Shown here: in pieces, positions 1-11,458 of the stretch
Layout: every line of letters starts with the position of its first letter
Position numbering within the stretch: position 1 is the first letter of the stretch
Source: Cercospora beticola
Taxonomy: Eukaryota; Ascomycota; Dothideomycetes; Mycosphaerellales; Mycosphaerellaceae
Assembly: GCF_033473495.1 (NCBI RefSeq)
Contig: NC_088938.1
Coordinates: 930,001-994,000, forward strand
DNA: 64,000 nucleotides
Direction of reading: 5' to 3'
Notes under the pieces: generated by a model
Seen by the model: the letters and a program-made list of their open reading frames with translations, nothing else
The model's database searches: none
What the model was told of the DNA's origin: nothing
Made by a program: the position numbers and the translations under genes

Positions 1-3000
1 TCGATGGACATGATCAACACGTGCAGCACGGCAGACTCCGTGAGCAGCGACAGTGGCCCCTTTGGCAGAACAGCAGATCCACATGTTCGCTCGTGGGCAA
101 TAAGGAAGCTTGCTTGATACAAGGGCCAGGCGGGGCGGTACTCAATCGGACGTTCTTCCTTTTCGAACTGCACGGCGAGTGATCGACACCGGGAGTCGCT
201 GTTAGTCTGTGCGCATGGGTGGTAGGGATGTGTGCCACTACGTGCAGACCAACGAGCAGCCGCAAGTCTGGGCGGTCAAGCAGGCTGGCTGGCGCTGCGT
301 GCTGCGAGTGAACGAAGCTTCTCGCGCGCCGCGCCTCAGTCTGCACAAGCACTGCGGACAGGCCATGGTGAGACGGCGGGCGCGCATCCTTCGGAGCATT
401 TGGCCTGCCCTGCCCGCGCTGGTGGTGATGAGTGAGCGCGCCGACGTGGTACTCCATGTTTCATGCCCGGCGCAGCATCCTTCCCGTGCGCGCGCCTCTG
501 CTGCTGCTGATGATGATGAGATGGAGCGCAGAAAAGTCTGCCGCCGCCGCCACCACCGCCGTGGCCTGCGCAGGTCTGCGCGCGCGAGGGCTCCACCACC
601 CGCACGCCCGCAGCGTCGACGAGCGCGCGCTAGAACTACACTTGACAGCTCCAGCGCCCAGCGGAAGGCGTGGACAGGGGCCCAACGTGCAGCAGCTCGG
701 CGGCCCACTGCGCTCCGGAAGCCGATCGTCAGGCCAGTAACGCGCTGCCTACGAACGCTTTTGGGCGTCAAGAGGGCACTCGAGGCTCTGATGATGATGC
801 CAACCCGGCGTCTTCCGTCGCGGCCAAGCACGTTAGGGTTGGATGGCGAGGGCCAAAGTCTATGGCCTATTCTCTCGCCGTAAAACGCCTCGCAGGTGCG
901 TCGCGGCGTGGAAAAGCTCGACGCCACCTCCGCCTCGCACGCCGGGGCAGCCACTCAAACGCCCCTACTACTGCGAGGCAATATGTTAACCTTCAAAGCG
1001 GCATATCGCTCGTCTGACGACCACGACGGTGAGACGCCGTTGCGCCTGAGCCTGCGAACAGAACAGCCATCATCGTCAGCTAGCGCACTGCTGCTCTGGT
1101 ACATGGCTGTCTGCGACGGAGCGACACATTCGCCGGTATCGTGCGACTGTCGCGACCATGTCGGCCGAAGACATACTCCAGAGATCGACAGTCCGTAGTT
1201 GCTGGCTTGCGCATGCTCCTACAGTACCATGACCATCTCGGTGCCGAGTCATCTTCGATCTGCTTCGTGCTGCAAGACGATGATCGCCATGGGCTATGGC
1301 AAGGCATTTTCGCCGGCTGACTCGGCGTGCAAGACTCTGCCATGTTCGTCGCTGCATGTGTCTACGGTGCCAACGCAAGCGGCGGCGCACGGAGCGAACA
1401 CAGGCTGCAGAAGAGACAGAGCCATGGCGGAGCGCCCGCAGGCCCGGGAGCCGAGACAGAGTTAGAGTTTACATTTGCCATGATGCCCACGTGGGAGAGG
1501 CGCCATGTCCCTGCGCCAATGGGTGATATCGTGGGTCTCATGCTGCCTGCTGTGCGATGCTGTGCCTTGCGACAGGGACTGGGGGCCATGAATGCGAAAG
1601 GCACGACAGCCAAAATAGCCATCCGAGCAGACCAGTCATGACCTCGTAGCACCGACAAAGTCAATGCAAAAGACACGGCTATGTGATTACCAGATGCACG
1701 ATAGCGCACGCTGACAACAGGCTGTATTGTGGCATGCACCTCTGCGAAGCTCCGGCGCAACGCAATCGCAGCTGCCAAAGCGTATTTTGTTCTGCTGTTG
1801 ATCGCACACGTTGACGACGATGCAATATCGAAAGCCCGTCGCACCATAGGGGCCCCATAGGCTCTTGCATGATCGGCGGCCTGCTCTCATCGGATCCTTG
1901 TCTCACATGGTTTGGGCCCGCTGTTGTTGGCTCCGTTTCAGCGCACGGACGCATGTCGATCTCACAGAGCTAGCATTCTTCGTCCCTTCCTTTGCCTTTC
2001 TCGATGTCTGCTTGCGAATGCGAAATGCCTGACACGCACGGCAAGGCAAAGATCGTCAGCTTCACACATGCCGAAATCAGATTCCAGCCACGGACTCTCG
2101 CGCTGCGACTCCCCGCCAACGTCACCAGGGCCCTGTCCACCAGTGATGAGACAGGAGTGCATTGGCTTCTCCACCACTGCTCCAGCCAGAATGCCTAGCC
2201 ATCGCAGTATACGACACTTACGACTATCGATGTACACGGCTTATACCGCGCAGCCTAGGTGCGGTATAACGTCAGTTGAGCGAGCCACGCGTGGCTAGAT
2301 CGACGTCAATAGTCTGTTCAACGTTTCAGGATGTGGCTCGACACTGCCAGCATGCCCAATTCACGCCAAGTTCCTGCGCAAAACCTGCTCGAAGACCGAC
2401 AACAGGTGGCGGAGCTTCCTTTCAACTGCACCAGATCGACGGCGGTCGTGGACATGGCAAACGTGAATGCGCCAACAATAGTTCCGACAAGGTCCTGCAA
2501 TTCGCACTTGTTGATCTCCAGGTCCTGCACCCTCGATCCCAGATTTGTCCCAAAACAGCAATACCTCCGGTGGCTAGAAATTCTGGGTTTCGCGAACCAA
2601 AACCGCCAAACCGTGGCCTGGCACGCCTGGTCGCCATCACACGCCCTTCGGCACTCCTCTCGCCTCACGAACGTCTGCTTGGCATGGTTCCCCGGATGAA
2701 GTTGGATGATGCCGAGACCGTGCCTCTCGATCCCGGTGTCTAAGAGACATCGAATGCGCAAAGGAGACACGAAGCGTCTGAATGACTTCTACTGCCGGAG
2801 TCTCATGCTGATGCAGGCGCAATTCGGGCTCCGGACTTTGTGCGGCCCTCTGTGCTGTGATTCATTGAGCGGGCATGGCGTATCAGACTACAGCGTGTGA
2901 CGCACGGCCTGATAAACATTCAGGCTGATAGGAGAACGCCATTTCACCTAGGACTTCTCCAATACGAACGAGACTAGCCTTGGCACAACCTTCGACGTTC

Positions 3001-4872
3001 ACGCTCGATACGCAAAACAAAAATATCCAGTGCAGGCAAATCACGTACAATACGAGCCGGCGGGCTCACTGCTCTTCGATCAGACAGGCACTCGATTCGC
3101 GCTGCCTGTCTGTCTGTCATTTGTTCCCACCTTGTTGGGCTACCTAGTATCATTGGCGGCACGCTTCACATAGAGCAGGCGCCAGGATGTCTCGGGTCTG
3201 ACGCCAGCGCGGTAAGCAACGCATGCCATGTCGTTCATTGCGGGCCATTCACACACAATTCGGATCATTTCGAGGGCCGTGCCGGCTACTTCGTAACTTG
3301 GCCTTCCCTTTCGGGTTGACGGGACGCAATTGGTGCTTGCTCATGTTCCGGACCCGAATGCGTGGCAGGGGCCGCAGTGACGAGAAATGAGGATGGTGCC
3401 TCAGCACTCAATCTCATTCGGTGGACTTGCATCGATCCTGGTCGAACACCTCCGGATTAGCTGGACACCCTGAATGTATAGTCCGCCCTGATAGAGAGCC
3501 TCGGAGATGTGATCCTGACGCAAGAATGCTCTCCATGTCGACAACGGAGCATTTGGTGAGCTTTCCTTCGGTAAGGACGGCACGCTGATGCTTGTAGGTT
3601 GAAGGCACGCCAAGTCTGATACTGGCTGTGATCCTAAACTAGCAAGGTACTATTGATGAACAGCGACGCATTATCCAATGTGCTTTCCCCCGAAGGGCGG
3701 TGTCCTTCAGTTTCCGAATCACGATCATCAAGCAAGGGTGCACTCTAGCTCCATTGCTAGCTTGATGGACAGCAATATCCGATTTGACCTCGTTCCTTCA
3801 TTTCGGCCAGCATTACCAACGAGCGCACCGCCGCCAGAGTCCAGACAGCTTCCAAGAGAGACCTGACGTCGAAGTGGATGCTTCTCGTCTAGCGTGACGT
3901 GCATATCCTTTTCTTACCCGCAATAGCGAAGTATTGCCATGCCCGAAGTCTAACCTAAGGATCGTACTGACTAGATCCTAGCATTTGGATATGCATACCC
4001 GCGAGCCCGCAGACCATGAACGGCTGGATGGTATTCTAGGCCTTCTGGGCCGACGACCTAAAAGATAGACCTTGCTTACGGCCGGTATCTGGAATGGCTC
4101 TGAAGCTCATGTCGACGCCACACGCCACAAGTCATACCGAAGGATGCTTTCGTTCAGTATGCTCTCCCGACTGACTCGGGTTTGCTCGCATTTGAGACAG
4201 TCTCACAAATTCGACGTCACAACTGACACCTATCACGCCTCCGCGTCCTACTAGAGGGTACATGTTAAGGTGTCCCAATTCTCGGCACAACTAGATGTGG
4301 CGACCAAAAGGAGCCTCAGTACTCCCCTGACGCAGAGGGTACGAGCAATGGCCTGATGTGTCGTCAGCTCGTGATCAAGCTGGGGCACAGACGCGTCGCC
4401 GCACATCAATTCTCCTGGACAGCAATATACGCTTGTCTGTGAGTCCTACGTGAGCCGCCACCACAAGCAGACAGCCGGCAGAGACATTATCCGGCAGGGG
4501 CATCGTTATGTTCTCTCCAAGCCCAAGAGTAGTGAGTACGTAGGCTGTTGGAAATCCATCAGACAGATCGCTCGAGGACCAATCGTGCTGAAAGACATAT
4601 GCCAACGGACGGCAATGTAGGTCGATCATATCCGTCATGTAGTACCGCACAGGATTTTACACTGGTGCCTTTTCACAGGCTGCGCTGGATTCAGCGACTT
4701 TGTGTGCAGCTTCGATACACGACCTGTAGAGCAGTGCAACACGCGCACAGCTGCGTCTCAGGAATTTCTGTGACGCGCTCACGTGACTGACCCCACACTC
4801 GCACCTTCCACAATTCGACAACGCCGCTTCACGTGTTGAACTTTTTGAACAGTCCACATCACCACACACAAC
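1..4872. other. 4.9 kb with no supportable gene
   Basis: I find no recognisable domain and no convincing exon chain on either strand. Open frames of 60-240 codons occur, overlap on both strands in the GC-rich first kilobase, and look like chance; many have no ATG. The most protein-like pieces are an 87-codon ATG frame on the minus strand (4375-4638) and a Cys-containing frame without an ATG (2318-2770, minus). No transposon terminal repeats or tandem arrays were recognised by eye. The last few hundred bases must hold the eIF3g promoter. Confidence 0.5.
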
Positions 4873-5813
4873 ATGGCCGCCGCAGTACAAAACCCGCCGC
4901 GAGGCACCGACTGGGCCGACGACGACGATGCGCCCGATCTCAGCAACGCCATTCCCGCCCCACAAATCACCAAGAACAAGGACGGCACCGAAACAGTCAT
5001 CACATTCTTCATCAACGAGGAGGGCAAGAAGGTCAAGCGCACACAAAGAATTCGCCGCAGCGTCGTAAAGAAGCGAGAAAACCCTCGTGTCGCGGAGCGC
5101 AGAGCATGGCCCAAGATGGGCATCGAGGCTGGTCGCGCAGCGGGCCCGCATCCGGATACTACGACACTTGGCGAGAACATCATTTTCCGACCGCAGGTGG
5201 GCTTCAAGGCCGGTGGTGCGCAAGAGAAGGCTCCTGAGGAGGATAAGAAGGCAGAGGCGTTGAAGAAGATGCAGATCAAATGTCGTATTTGTTCGGGAGA
5301 TCACTTTACGACAAAGTGTCCGTTCAAGGACACCATGGCGCCGACGGGAGAGGATGCTGCGCCGGCGGACATGGATGCTATTACGGGAGAAGATAAGGGA
5401 GGCTTGGGTGCTGGTGGAAGCAGTTATGTGCCGCCGCATCTGCGTAAGGGTGCCGCCGGTGCTGGTGGCGGTGAGAGAATGGGTGGCAAGTTCGAGAGGG
5501 ACGATCTTGCTACGTTGCGTGTCACAAACGTGAGTTTACGAAGGGTCCTTTTCCTGCATCTGGCGCATACTGACATGTTTCACAGGTCTCAGAATTCGCA
5601 GAAGAAGGCGATCTGCGCGAGATGTTCGAGCGTTACGGCCGCGTCACTCGTGTCTTCTTGGCTAAGGACCGTGAAACAGGCAGAGCAAAGGGCTTTGCGT
5701 TCGTCAGTTACGCAGACCGATCAGATGCTGCACGTGCTTGCGAGAAGATGGATGGTTTCGGTTACGGGCATTTGATCTTGCGTGTCGAATTCGCGAAGAA
5801 GAGCACTACTTAG
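4873..5813 (+). CDS. TIF35: Eukaryotic translation initiation factor 3 subunit G
   Basis: This is an RNA-binding subunit of the cytoplasmic eIF3 complex, which acts in 40S scanning and reinitiation. It has two exons, 4873-5529 and 5586-5813, giving 294 aa, the normal family length. The 56-nt intron starts GTGAGT and ends CACAG, with a CTGAC branch site. An acidic start (four Asp at residues 16-19) leads into the eIF3g N-terminal domain. A CCHC zinc knuckle follows (Cys137, Cys140, His144, Cys149; C-x2-C-x3-H-x4-C). A conserved YVPPHLR stretch comes next, and a C-terminal RRM (about 215-292) contains RNP1 residues [11 protein letters not shown]. The ATG follows an ACAACATGG context. Knuckle plus C-terminal RRM in this order is diagnostic for eIF3g. 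Confidence 0.96.
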
Positions 5814-5967
5814 AGAGCAGCTGGAAAGCTACGAAAATTCTGCATGTACTACGGTATGGGTCGCATCGCCTGGAGTCGCGGTGCATCGCGAAGAAGCGGA
5901 TAGATGAAATGCAAGATCTGATCGCCTTCGTACTACCTTCTACATTCAGGATTGTCCTGCTAATTCT

Positions 5968-7624
5968 TCATGCACCCAGTGGAATCGCTGCGTCAACCTT
6001 CATCTCCGGCAACATTCCCAACTTGGCGAATTCTTCGAATGTCTCGAAGAATGCCTCCAGAATGTCCACATATCCTGTAAACCCAGCTCTCCGCACTTTA
6101 TCCTGTCCGATAACACCATATCTCAAATAACAATAATCTCCCAGAAAGGTCTTATCTATCTCCTCTTCACTTCCGAAAGGATCATGCGTTAATCTCCCTC
6201 CACTCTGCTCCTGAATCTCCTTCCACGCCTGATGATTCTCCGGCTTCCTCGCCCAGTCCGCAAGCGAAAATTCGAGAGGCGTCTCAAGAGGAGGACCATA
6301 TCCCAACGGCGAATCTTTGCCTCCTGCCAGTTGCATTTTCCTAGGGAAGGAGCGTTCAGAGTCTGTTTTAGGGAGATTCACGCCTTTGGAGACGGAGTAC
6401 CAGCGAGCGAGTTCGTGGAAAAGATGGTCGAAGGAGAGAAGAGAGCCGTCTGTGGCGTTGAAGGCTTGGTTTGCGTTTTGGGGCTCTAGGACGGCCCATT
6501 CGGAGAGGTAGCCTGTCATGCGAGCGGTGGACATTGCTTGCGCGAATTGCCAGGCTTCCCAGTCGCCGCCGAATTCTGGAACACGGTTGGTCAGTATCAT
6601 GAATTGTTTGGGAATTAAGGGTGTCAATGATGGCTGCTGAAGCATGACTGGTGTGTACAGCTCGCGAAGTGCTGCTTTGATAGGTCTGCTCTCCATCATT
6701 GGCCACAAGCTTCAAATCTAGCCGGATGCAGATCGAGTGGCCTAGGATGCGCCGTAAAGATAAAGTGCAAGTGCAAATGCCCAAGTCCTTGCACTGTAGC
6801 TCTGATTGTGTTGGAAAGCGTACTCACCTAGGGGCTCTCCTTTATGAGCCTGCACGGCAGCGTAGACGCCAAACGGATAAGCTGTGTTCATCCAGGTCTG
6901 TGTCACGCTACCAATGATTGGAAATGGCCGAACAATATTCCAGCCTGTCTCTGGATGCTCCTCACAATATTGCTCAAGCAGACGACCTTGTTCATAGTAG
7001 AACTGATTGGCTTGCAAATGCTTGGGAGCTGGATCGGATTCGCGGACTGGGTTGCGCACACGGCCGATGTGTCTGTCGTTCTGGTCAGGAAAGTTACATG
7101 GTCTGGCCGAGAATATCCACAACTCACACTCCATAGTGTTTGCCTCCTGTCTGTAGTAGGATCCTCTTGGGGTGAATGTCTGCCTTTGGCAGGGCTTGAA
7201 GGAGGTTGTTGATCAGGGGAACATTCAGATCACACAGCTTCTGCGAGACCTTTGCATCCATGGCATTCTCATTTTCAGCAGTCATGTACGAATAGAAGAA
7301 GATGTAGTCTGGCTTGACATGGGCATCTTTTAGGCTTTGGGCTACCTCTTCAGCATCGCCTTGCAGATTGACAGAGACGTGTTTGGTTCGTTGCCTCTGG
7401 TCTTCCGTCAGAAGTGCGACCATCTTCTCCGGCAGGGGCGAGCGAGACAGGATATAGATCGTACTCCATCGCTCCGGTGAGTCCAGCAGGGCACGAAGAG
7501 CATGAAAGCCTGAGATCCCACTGCCGCCGCATATCAGTGCTGTGAGGCCTTTGATGGAGGGGTCGAAGGTTGGAAGGTTGCGGTATATGCCGCTGTTGCG
7601 AAGAGGGTAGTTTGCAGACGACAT
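5968..7624 (-). CDS. PRISE-type NAD(P)-dependent reductase (SDR superfamily)
   Basis: Predicted Rossmann-fold reductase of the progesterone 5-beta-reductase/iridoid-synthase-like (PRISE) group, an extended SDR family found in fungi as well as plants; the substrate cannot be told. Exons in transcription order are 7624-7128, 7072-6828 and 6575-5968, giving 449 aa. The glycine-rich nucleotide motif ALICGGSGISGFHALRAL lies near residues 28-45, the family's conserved GGKHYGVHIG is rebuilt exactly across intron 1, and a conserved WNIVRPFPIIG follows. Intron 1 is 55 nt. Intron 2 is 252 nt, unusually long for this window; its acceptor at 6576 restores PLEFGGDWEAWQF in frame. A shorter mis-spliced model would start exon 3 at a TTG near 6708. 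Family assignment is secure, function is not. Confidence 0.86.
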
Positions 7625-8230
7625 GATTGATACGACAAGAGATTGATGTTGCAGTCTGAAGGAGGCGGCGATGGGATCTTTGCTTCACTCAAACGTGCAA
7701 TTTCATAAAGTGCTTTTATGCACTTCGCGAGGTCTTTCCCAGGACACGCAGTTTGGATTTCACGTCATGTTGCTGCAGTATAGTGGAAACTTACATGCAC
7801 ACCATTGTGTTGTTGCGTCGCGGGATGCGCCACCACCGACCTGCAAATTGCGCAGATGCCGCAAGCAAACGCTGCCAGGCTGATCCGAGCTCCAGCACGT
7901 TAGAAACTTCGACATCACCGAACTTCGTGATAGGTTGTGCACCGTCAGTGACTTATGCTAAGCCCATTGTGGTGGCCTGAAGTCGCCAGGAGGTGGGGCC
8001 TTGTGGGACAAACCGCCGCTTCAAGATACAGTAGAGTGGACTTGTCTGGGGACCATTGGCACTCGAGCTTACCAAGCCGATCTGAAAGCCTATTCCCGAA
8101 TGTCCGTAGGCTCGGCGCCTTGTCTTCGGATGGAAACGTACGTATCGGAGTGACTCGTTGACTTGGGCAGAAGCTGTCGAGGAGAATCGTAGTGGTACAG
8201 ATCGTGAAGCCGAGAGTACAGATCAATGTA
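7625..8230. other. Intergenic region between two minus-strand genes
   Basis: This holds the upstream region of the PRISE-type gene and the 3' flank of the ribosome recycling factor gene. I see no coding exon, RNA gene or repeat. Confidence 0.6.
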
Positions 8231-9046
8231 TCATCCGCTCTCAAGTACTTTCTTGGCATTATCCACAACTTTCTTGAGCTCAGCGGTAGCCTTTTCGACG
8301 ACTTTCTCCATCATTGTGCCGGCCTTCTTCAAATCGTCGGGCCTGGCAGACTTTCCCAGTTGCATCGCTCGAAGCTTTTTTTGCTGCTTGCCGCGAGCGT
8401 CTCTGACACTCGTGCTCGCCTTGTCCCCTGCCTTGCCTGCTTCATCGATGACTGCTTTTCGAGATTCTGCTGTAGGAGGAGGGATGTTGAGGACTAAGAG
8501 AAGCGGGTTCTGTCCAGTAGGATCGGGTTGTGGTGTAAGCGACAGTGAGGATGACTGAATGGCGGAGGAAACAGGTTTAACATGCTGCGATTGAAGTTAG
8601 TACTTTCCATCAATGTCCTTCATTTCTCCACCCACATCCTTCTCGCCAACCAGGATCTGCACAGTGCGGCCTTTGGGAATGACCTGGGCGACGTCGTTGA
8701 GTTTGACGGTCTGGTTGCTCTGCTTGTCCGGCTGCACACGTAGATTCTCTACAACTTCAGGGTTGAAACGGCCACCAGCTCTTAGTTTCGACAGGTCCGT
8801 CTTCAGCCTCTCCAGAGCATTCGATATATCCTTCTCCAGATCGGTGAAGTCGTACGGGTCCTCGGCCGCGGCGTCGCCCTTTCCCTTGGTTTCGGCCTTC
8901 TTCTCTTCTCGGGCAGCCTTACCTCCTTTCTTGCACAGCGATGCTGATGACGAGAATGATTTGATACCACCCTGAGTGGCTGTAGACTGTATCAAACGTG
9001 TCGCTGGACGGTATGCGACTCGGGTGCTCCTGTGTCTCGTCAGCAT
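8231..9046 (-). CDS. RRF1: Mitochondrial ribosome recycling factor
   Basis: Splits post-termination mitochondrial ribosomes together with mitochondrial EF-G. Exons are 9046-8636 and 8584-8231, giving 254 aa. The N-terminus is Arg/Ser-rich with few acidic residues up to about residue 45, a typical matrix-targeting peptide, followed by a Lys/Glu-rich linker. The RRF fold covers about 70-254: helix with KDISNALERLKTDLSKLRAG, then NQTVKLNDVAQVIPKGRTV, then the C-terminal signature RGKQQKKLRAMQLGKSARPD. The 51-nt intron starts GTGGGT, contains a perfect TACTAAC branch site and ends CGCAG; removing it joins VGEKD to HVKPVSSAIQ in phase 0, as in homologs. Reading through would end early at a TAA. 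The next plus-strand gene (TFIIS) is divergent, 822 bp away. Confidence 0.95.
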
Positions 9047-9868
9047 GTGCTCGTGATCGCTCTTGGGTGTTCATCCTACATTGTCCTTTTCTGCACCATT
9101 CCTGCCGTTCTTCTAATCAGAGGCGCAAGGCATTCGCCGACGAGTACTCCACAATATCGACACATGATTGCTGTTGATTGCGGAGGTTCAATGAGGAGAA
9201 GTGACGAGAAGTGAGCTTCGTGGTCAGGCTGGAGACGGCAGTGCCACGACTTTTGTCACCAAAGGGGAGATGCTTGAAAGCTTCAGGTCGTTCCGCCCAG
9301 CTGCGCTTCACGACATCGTTTCTTCAAAAGTATAGCAAGATGGCCTGCATAGTACATGCTCGACTATCACGGCTTCGCAGGAGTGGAATATGGGTATCCT
9401 GAATTTGGCCTTCACGCATGTCATCTCAAGTCAAGTGTTGCTGGCTCTCAGCAAATAGCTTGTGTCATGCTTCTGGGGTCTCGGGGAGTTTCTTGGAGAC
9501 CACATTCATTCAATCGTAATATACACAGAGGCGATCGATTCGAATCGAATCATAGAACGATCCAAGCGAACAGAGGTGTACGAACGTGTCCCAACACCTC
9601 ATGTTCGCTTTAAGCCTGTCATGTGAAAGCGGGCAAGTGGAGCCGCGCATTGCCGGCAGGCGCACGCGACACGTGCCTGAAGCGACGATTCGCGATCAAC
9701 CTCAACTTCCTTTCTTAAATTCAAACATCACACATCGACAATCTACGACCAGCAAACACTCTCCGCCTTGCCGCAATATTTCAAACGTCCAGCCGCACCT
9801 TTCGCGACCACCGATCATTCACCTTCGCGCGCCCAACCTCACCACCGGACTCGCCAGTCCGCTCCAAA
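9047..9868. other. Divergent intergenic region, RRF1 and TFIIS promoters
   Basis: Shared 5' region of two housekeeping genes transcribed away from each other. Open frames running toward 10.1 kb lie out of frame with TFIIS and are its shadows. No TATA box stands out. Confidence 0.55.
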
Positions 9869-10985
9869 ATGGCATCACAGCTGGACGCCAAAGAGCTGCA
9901 GCAAATCGGCAGGCAGATTCTCAAGGCCGCCGAATCAGGAGACCCAGCCAGTACCGTGCTCGACCTGCTCAAACCGCTCGAGAACTTTCGCGCAACCGAA
10001 GACCTGCTCCGGCAATCGAAAATCGGAATTGCTATAACAAAGCTTCGACAGAACAAGGATCCGAAGGTGGCAGAAACTGCTTCGAAGCTGGTAAATAGAT
10101 GGAAGCAAGAGGTCAACGCAAAGAAGAAGAAGGCGGGAAGTGATAGTCCAGCACCTCCAAGCAGGAACGGCCTGGGTGCAAGCGCAACAGGCAGCCCTGC
10201 ACCTCAGGTGAAGTCGGAAGTCAAGGGCGAGCAGCGCAAGAGCACAGTCGAACCCGCCAAACGCAATACCCAGACAGATCGCATCGACTACAACGTCACG
10301 GGCGACAAGACTCGCGATGGGTGCTTGAAGCTCATGTACGATGGGATTGCGTTCATGTCAGAAGAATCGCCGGATGCGATTTTCAGCGTGGCTAGGAGAG
10401 TCGAGGTTGCTGCATTCGAGCACTTCAAGAACGAGACGAACAACGACTACAAGCAGAAGATGCGATCGCTGTTCCAGAATCTGAAGTTCAAGGACAATCA
10501 ACTGCTGAGAAGAGATGTGTTTACTCAGAAGATTGAGCCCAAGCGTTTCGTGACAATGACAAGCGAGGAGCTGAAGAGTGAGGATCGCCGGAAGGAAGAT
10601 GAGGCTTTGGAGAAGGAGAACATGAGCAAGGCGATGACTGCTCAAGAGGCGAAGGCCATCTCGACAACGTACGTATTCCTTCTTCCGTTTGCTGACCCTT
10701 GGGACATTCTACAACAACCCTGCGCTCTTGTCAGTTCCACGCTGGCAGGCAGCGCAGGGTTGCTTTGCGTCTGAGAGACTTTGGCTGACTAAGCATATAG
10801 CATGACTTGCGGCCGCTGCAAGGAGAGCAAGGTTTCCTACTCTCAGGCTCAGACACGTTCCGCTGATGAACCGCTCACGACTTTCTGCGAGTGTACGGTC
10901 TGTGGGCACAGGTGGAAGTGTAAGTTCACACTCAGGTCCATTGATCGAACAATGATGCTAATTGGTCGGTACAACAGTCTCGTAA
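9869..10985 (+). CDS. DST1: Transcription elongation factor TFIIS
   Basis: Rescues arrested RNA polymerase II by stimulating transcript cleavage. Three exons, 9869-10668, 10801-10919 and 10978-10985, give 308 aa (yeast Dst1 is 309). Domain I (LW/TFIIS N-terminal) covers about 1-80. A Ser/Pro linker leads to the central domain II (about 130-250). The C-terminal zinc ribbon has ligands in MTCGRCK and CECTVCGH and the catalytic acidic hairpin RSADEP, whose Asp-Glu pair enters the polymerase active site. The last exon is only 8 nt and encodes the end of the conserved C-terminus WKFS; without that splice the ribbon would lack its usual end. Introns are 132 and 58 nt. The gene converges on the BTB gene downstream. 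Confidence 0.96.
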
Positions 10986-11458
10986 AGCAGCCGGACGAGC
11001 CAAGGCCACGAGCAAAGATTTTTGACTGGTGGCATTGATTGCTCTGCTTGGAACGACAGAGCATGTGGGAGCAGCTCGCACAAATTGGACTGAGGCATTC
11101 TCGCTGCAGTATGCCACTCTTTCAGCATGGGCAGCTCGGTAAGCAGTACGACCCAGATCAGATATCATAATGTCATGGGAAGGCCCGAGTTGCAATACCG
11201 CTGCACTTGACCACATGCGAAGTCACCACGTTCGACTTCAGCTGGCAGGTCAGTTGACACGGCCAACAGAACGGCGAGCAGAAAAACAGCTATTGCCTTT
11301 GAAGTTCTAAAGTAGCATAGCGTATGGACTCTCATCGACCACGACTGCAATTCTCAACTTCTGTGACAGCTGTCACGCCCGACTGCTGAACAGCTTCGAA
11401 GAGTGCGATATCTCCATCTATTGCGATACACTCGTATGCCTTCTGGTCTGCTGAGCTG
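10986..11458. other. Convergent 3' region between TFIIS and BTB gene
   Basis: Contains two protein-like minus-strand open frames described separately (11165-11335, and 11332-11463 just past the BTB stop). No RNA gene or repeat is seen. Confidence 0.5.
11165..11335 (-). CDS. Possible 56-aa protein with signal-like N-terminus (uncertain)
   Basis: Short ATG frame of 57 codons. Residues 1-13 are basic and polar; a strong hydrophobic core AIAVFLLAVLLAV follows, then a plausible cleavage area and a tail with two cysteines. This layout resembles a signal peptide or single membrane anchor. Against it: the ATG context is poor (T at -3), the frame is short, and it sits in the 3' flank shared by two convergent genes. 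No family is recognised. It may be chance, or a remnant joined to the neighbouring open frame. Confidence 0.22.
   Translation of the reverse strand: MRVHTLCYFRTSKAIAVFLLAVLLAVSTDLPAEVERGDFACGQVQRYCNSGLPMTL

Noticed and set aside
209..954. Long frames on both strands in the first kilobase
   Set aside because: They overlap on opposite strands and are Arg/Ala-rich, as expected of GC-rich non-coding DNA; no known motif or intron support.
2318..2770. Minus-strand frame with a PAN/apple-like Cys pattern (EECRRACDGDQACQATVW)
   Set aside because: No ATG at its start, no supporting exon chain, and two other frames open over the same bases. Too weak to call.
4657..5439. 260-codon minus-strand frame over the eIF3g gene
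   Set aside because: Antisense shadow of exon 1 of eIF3g.
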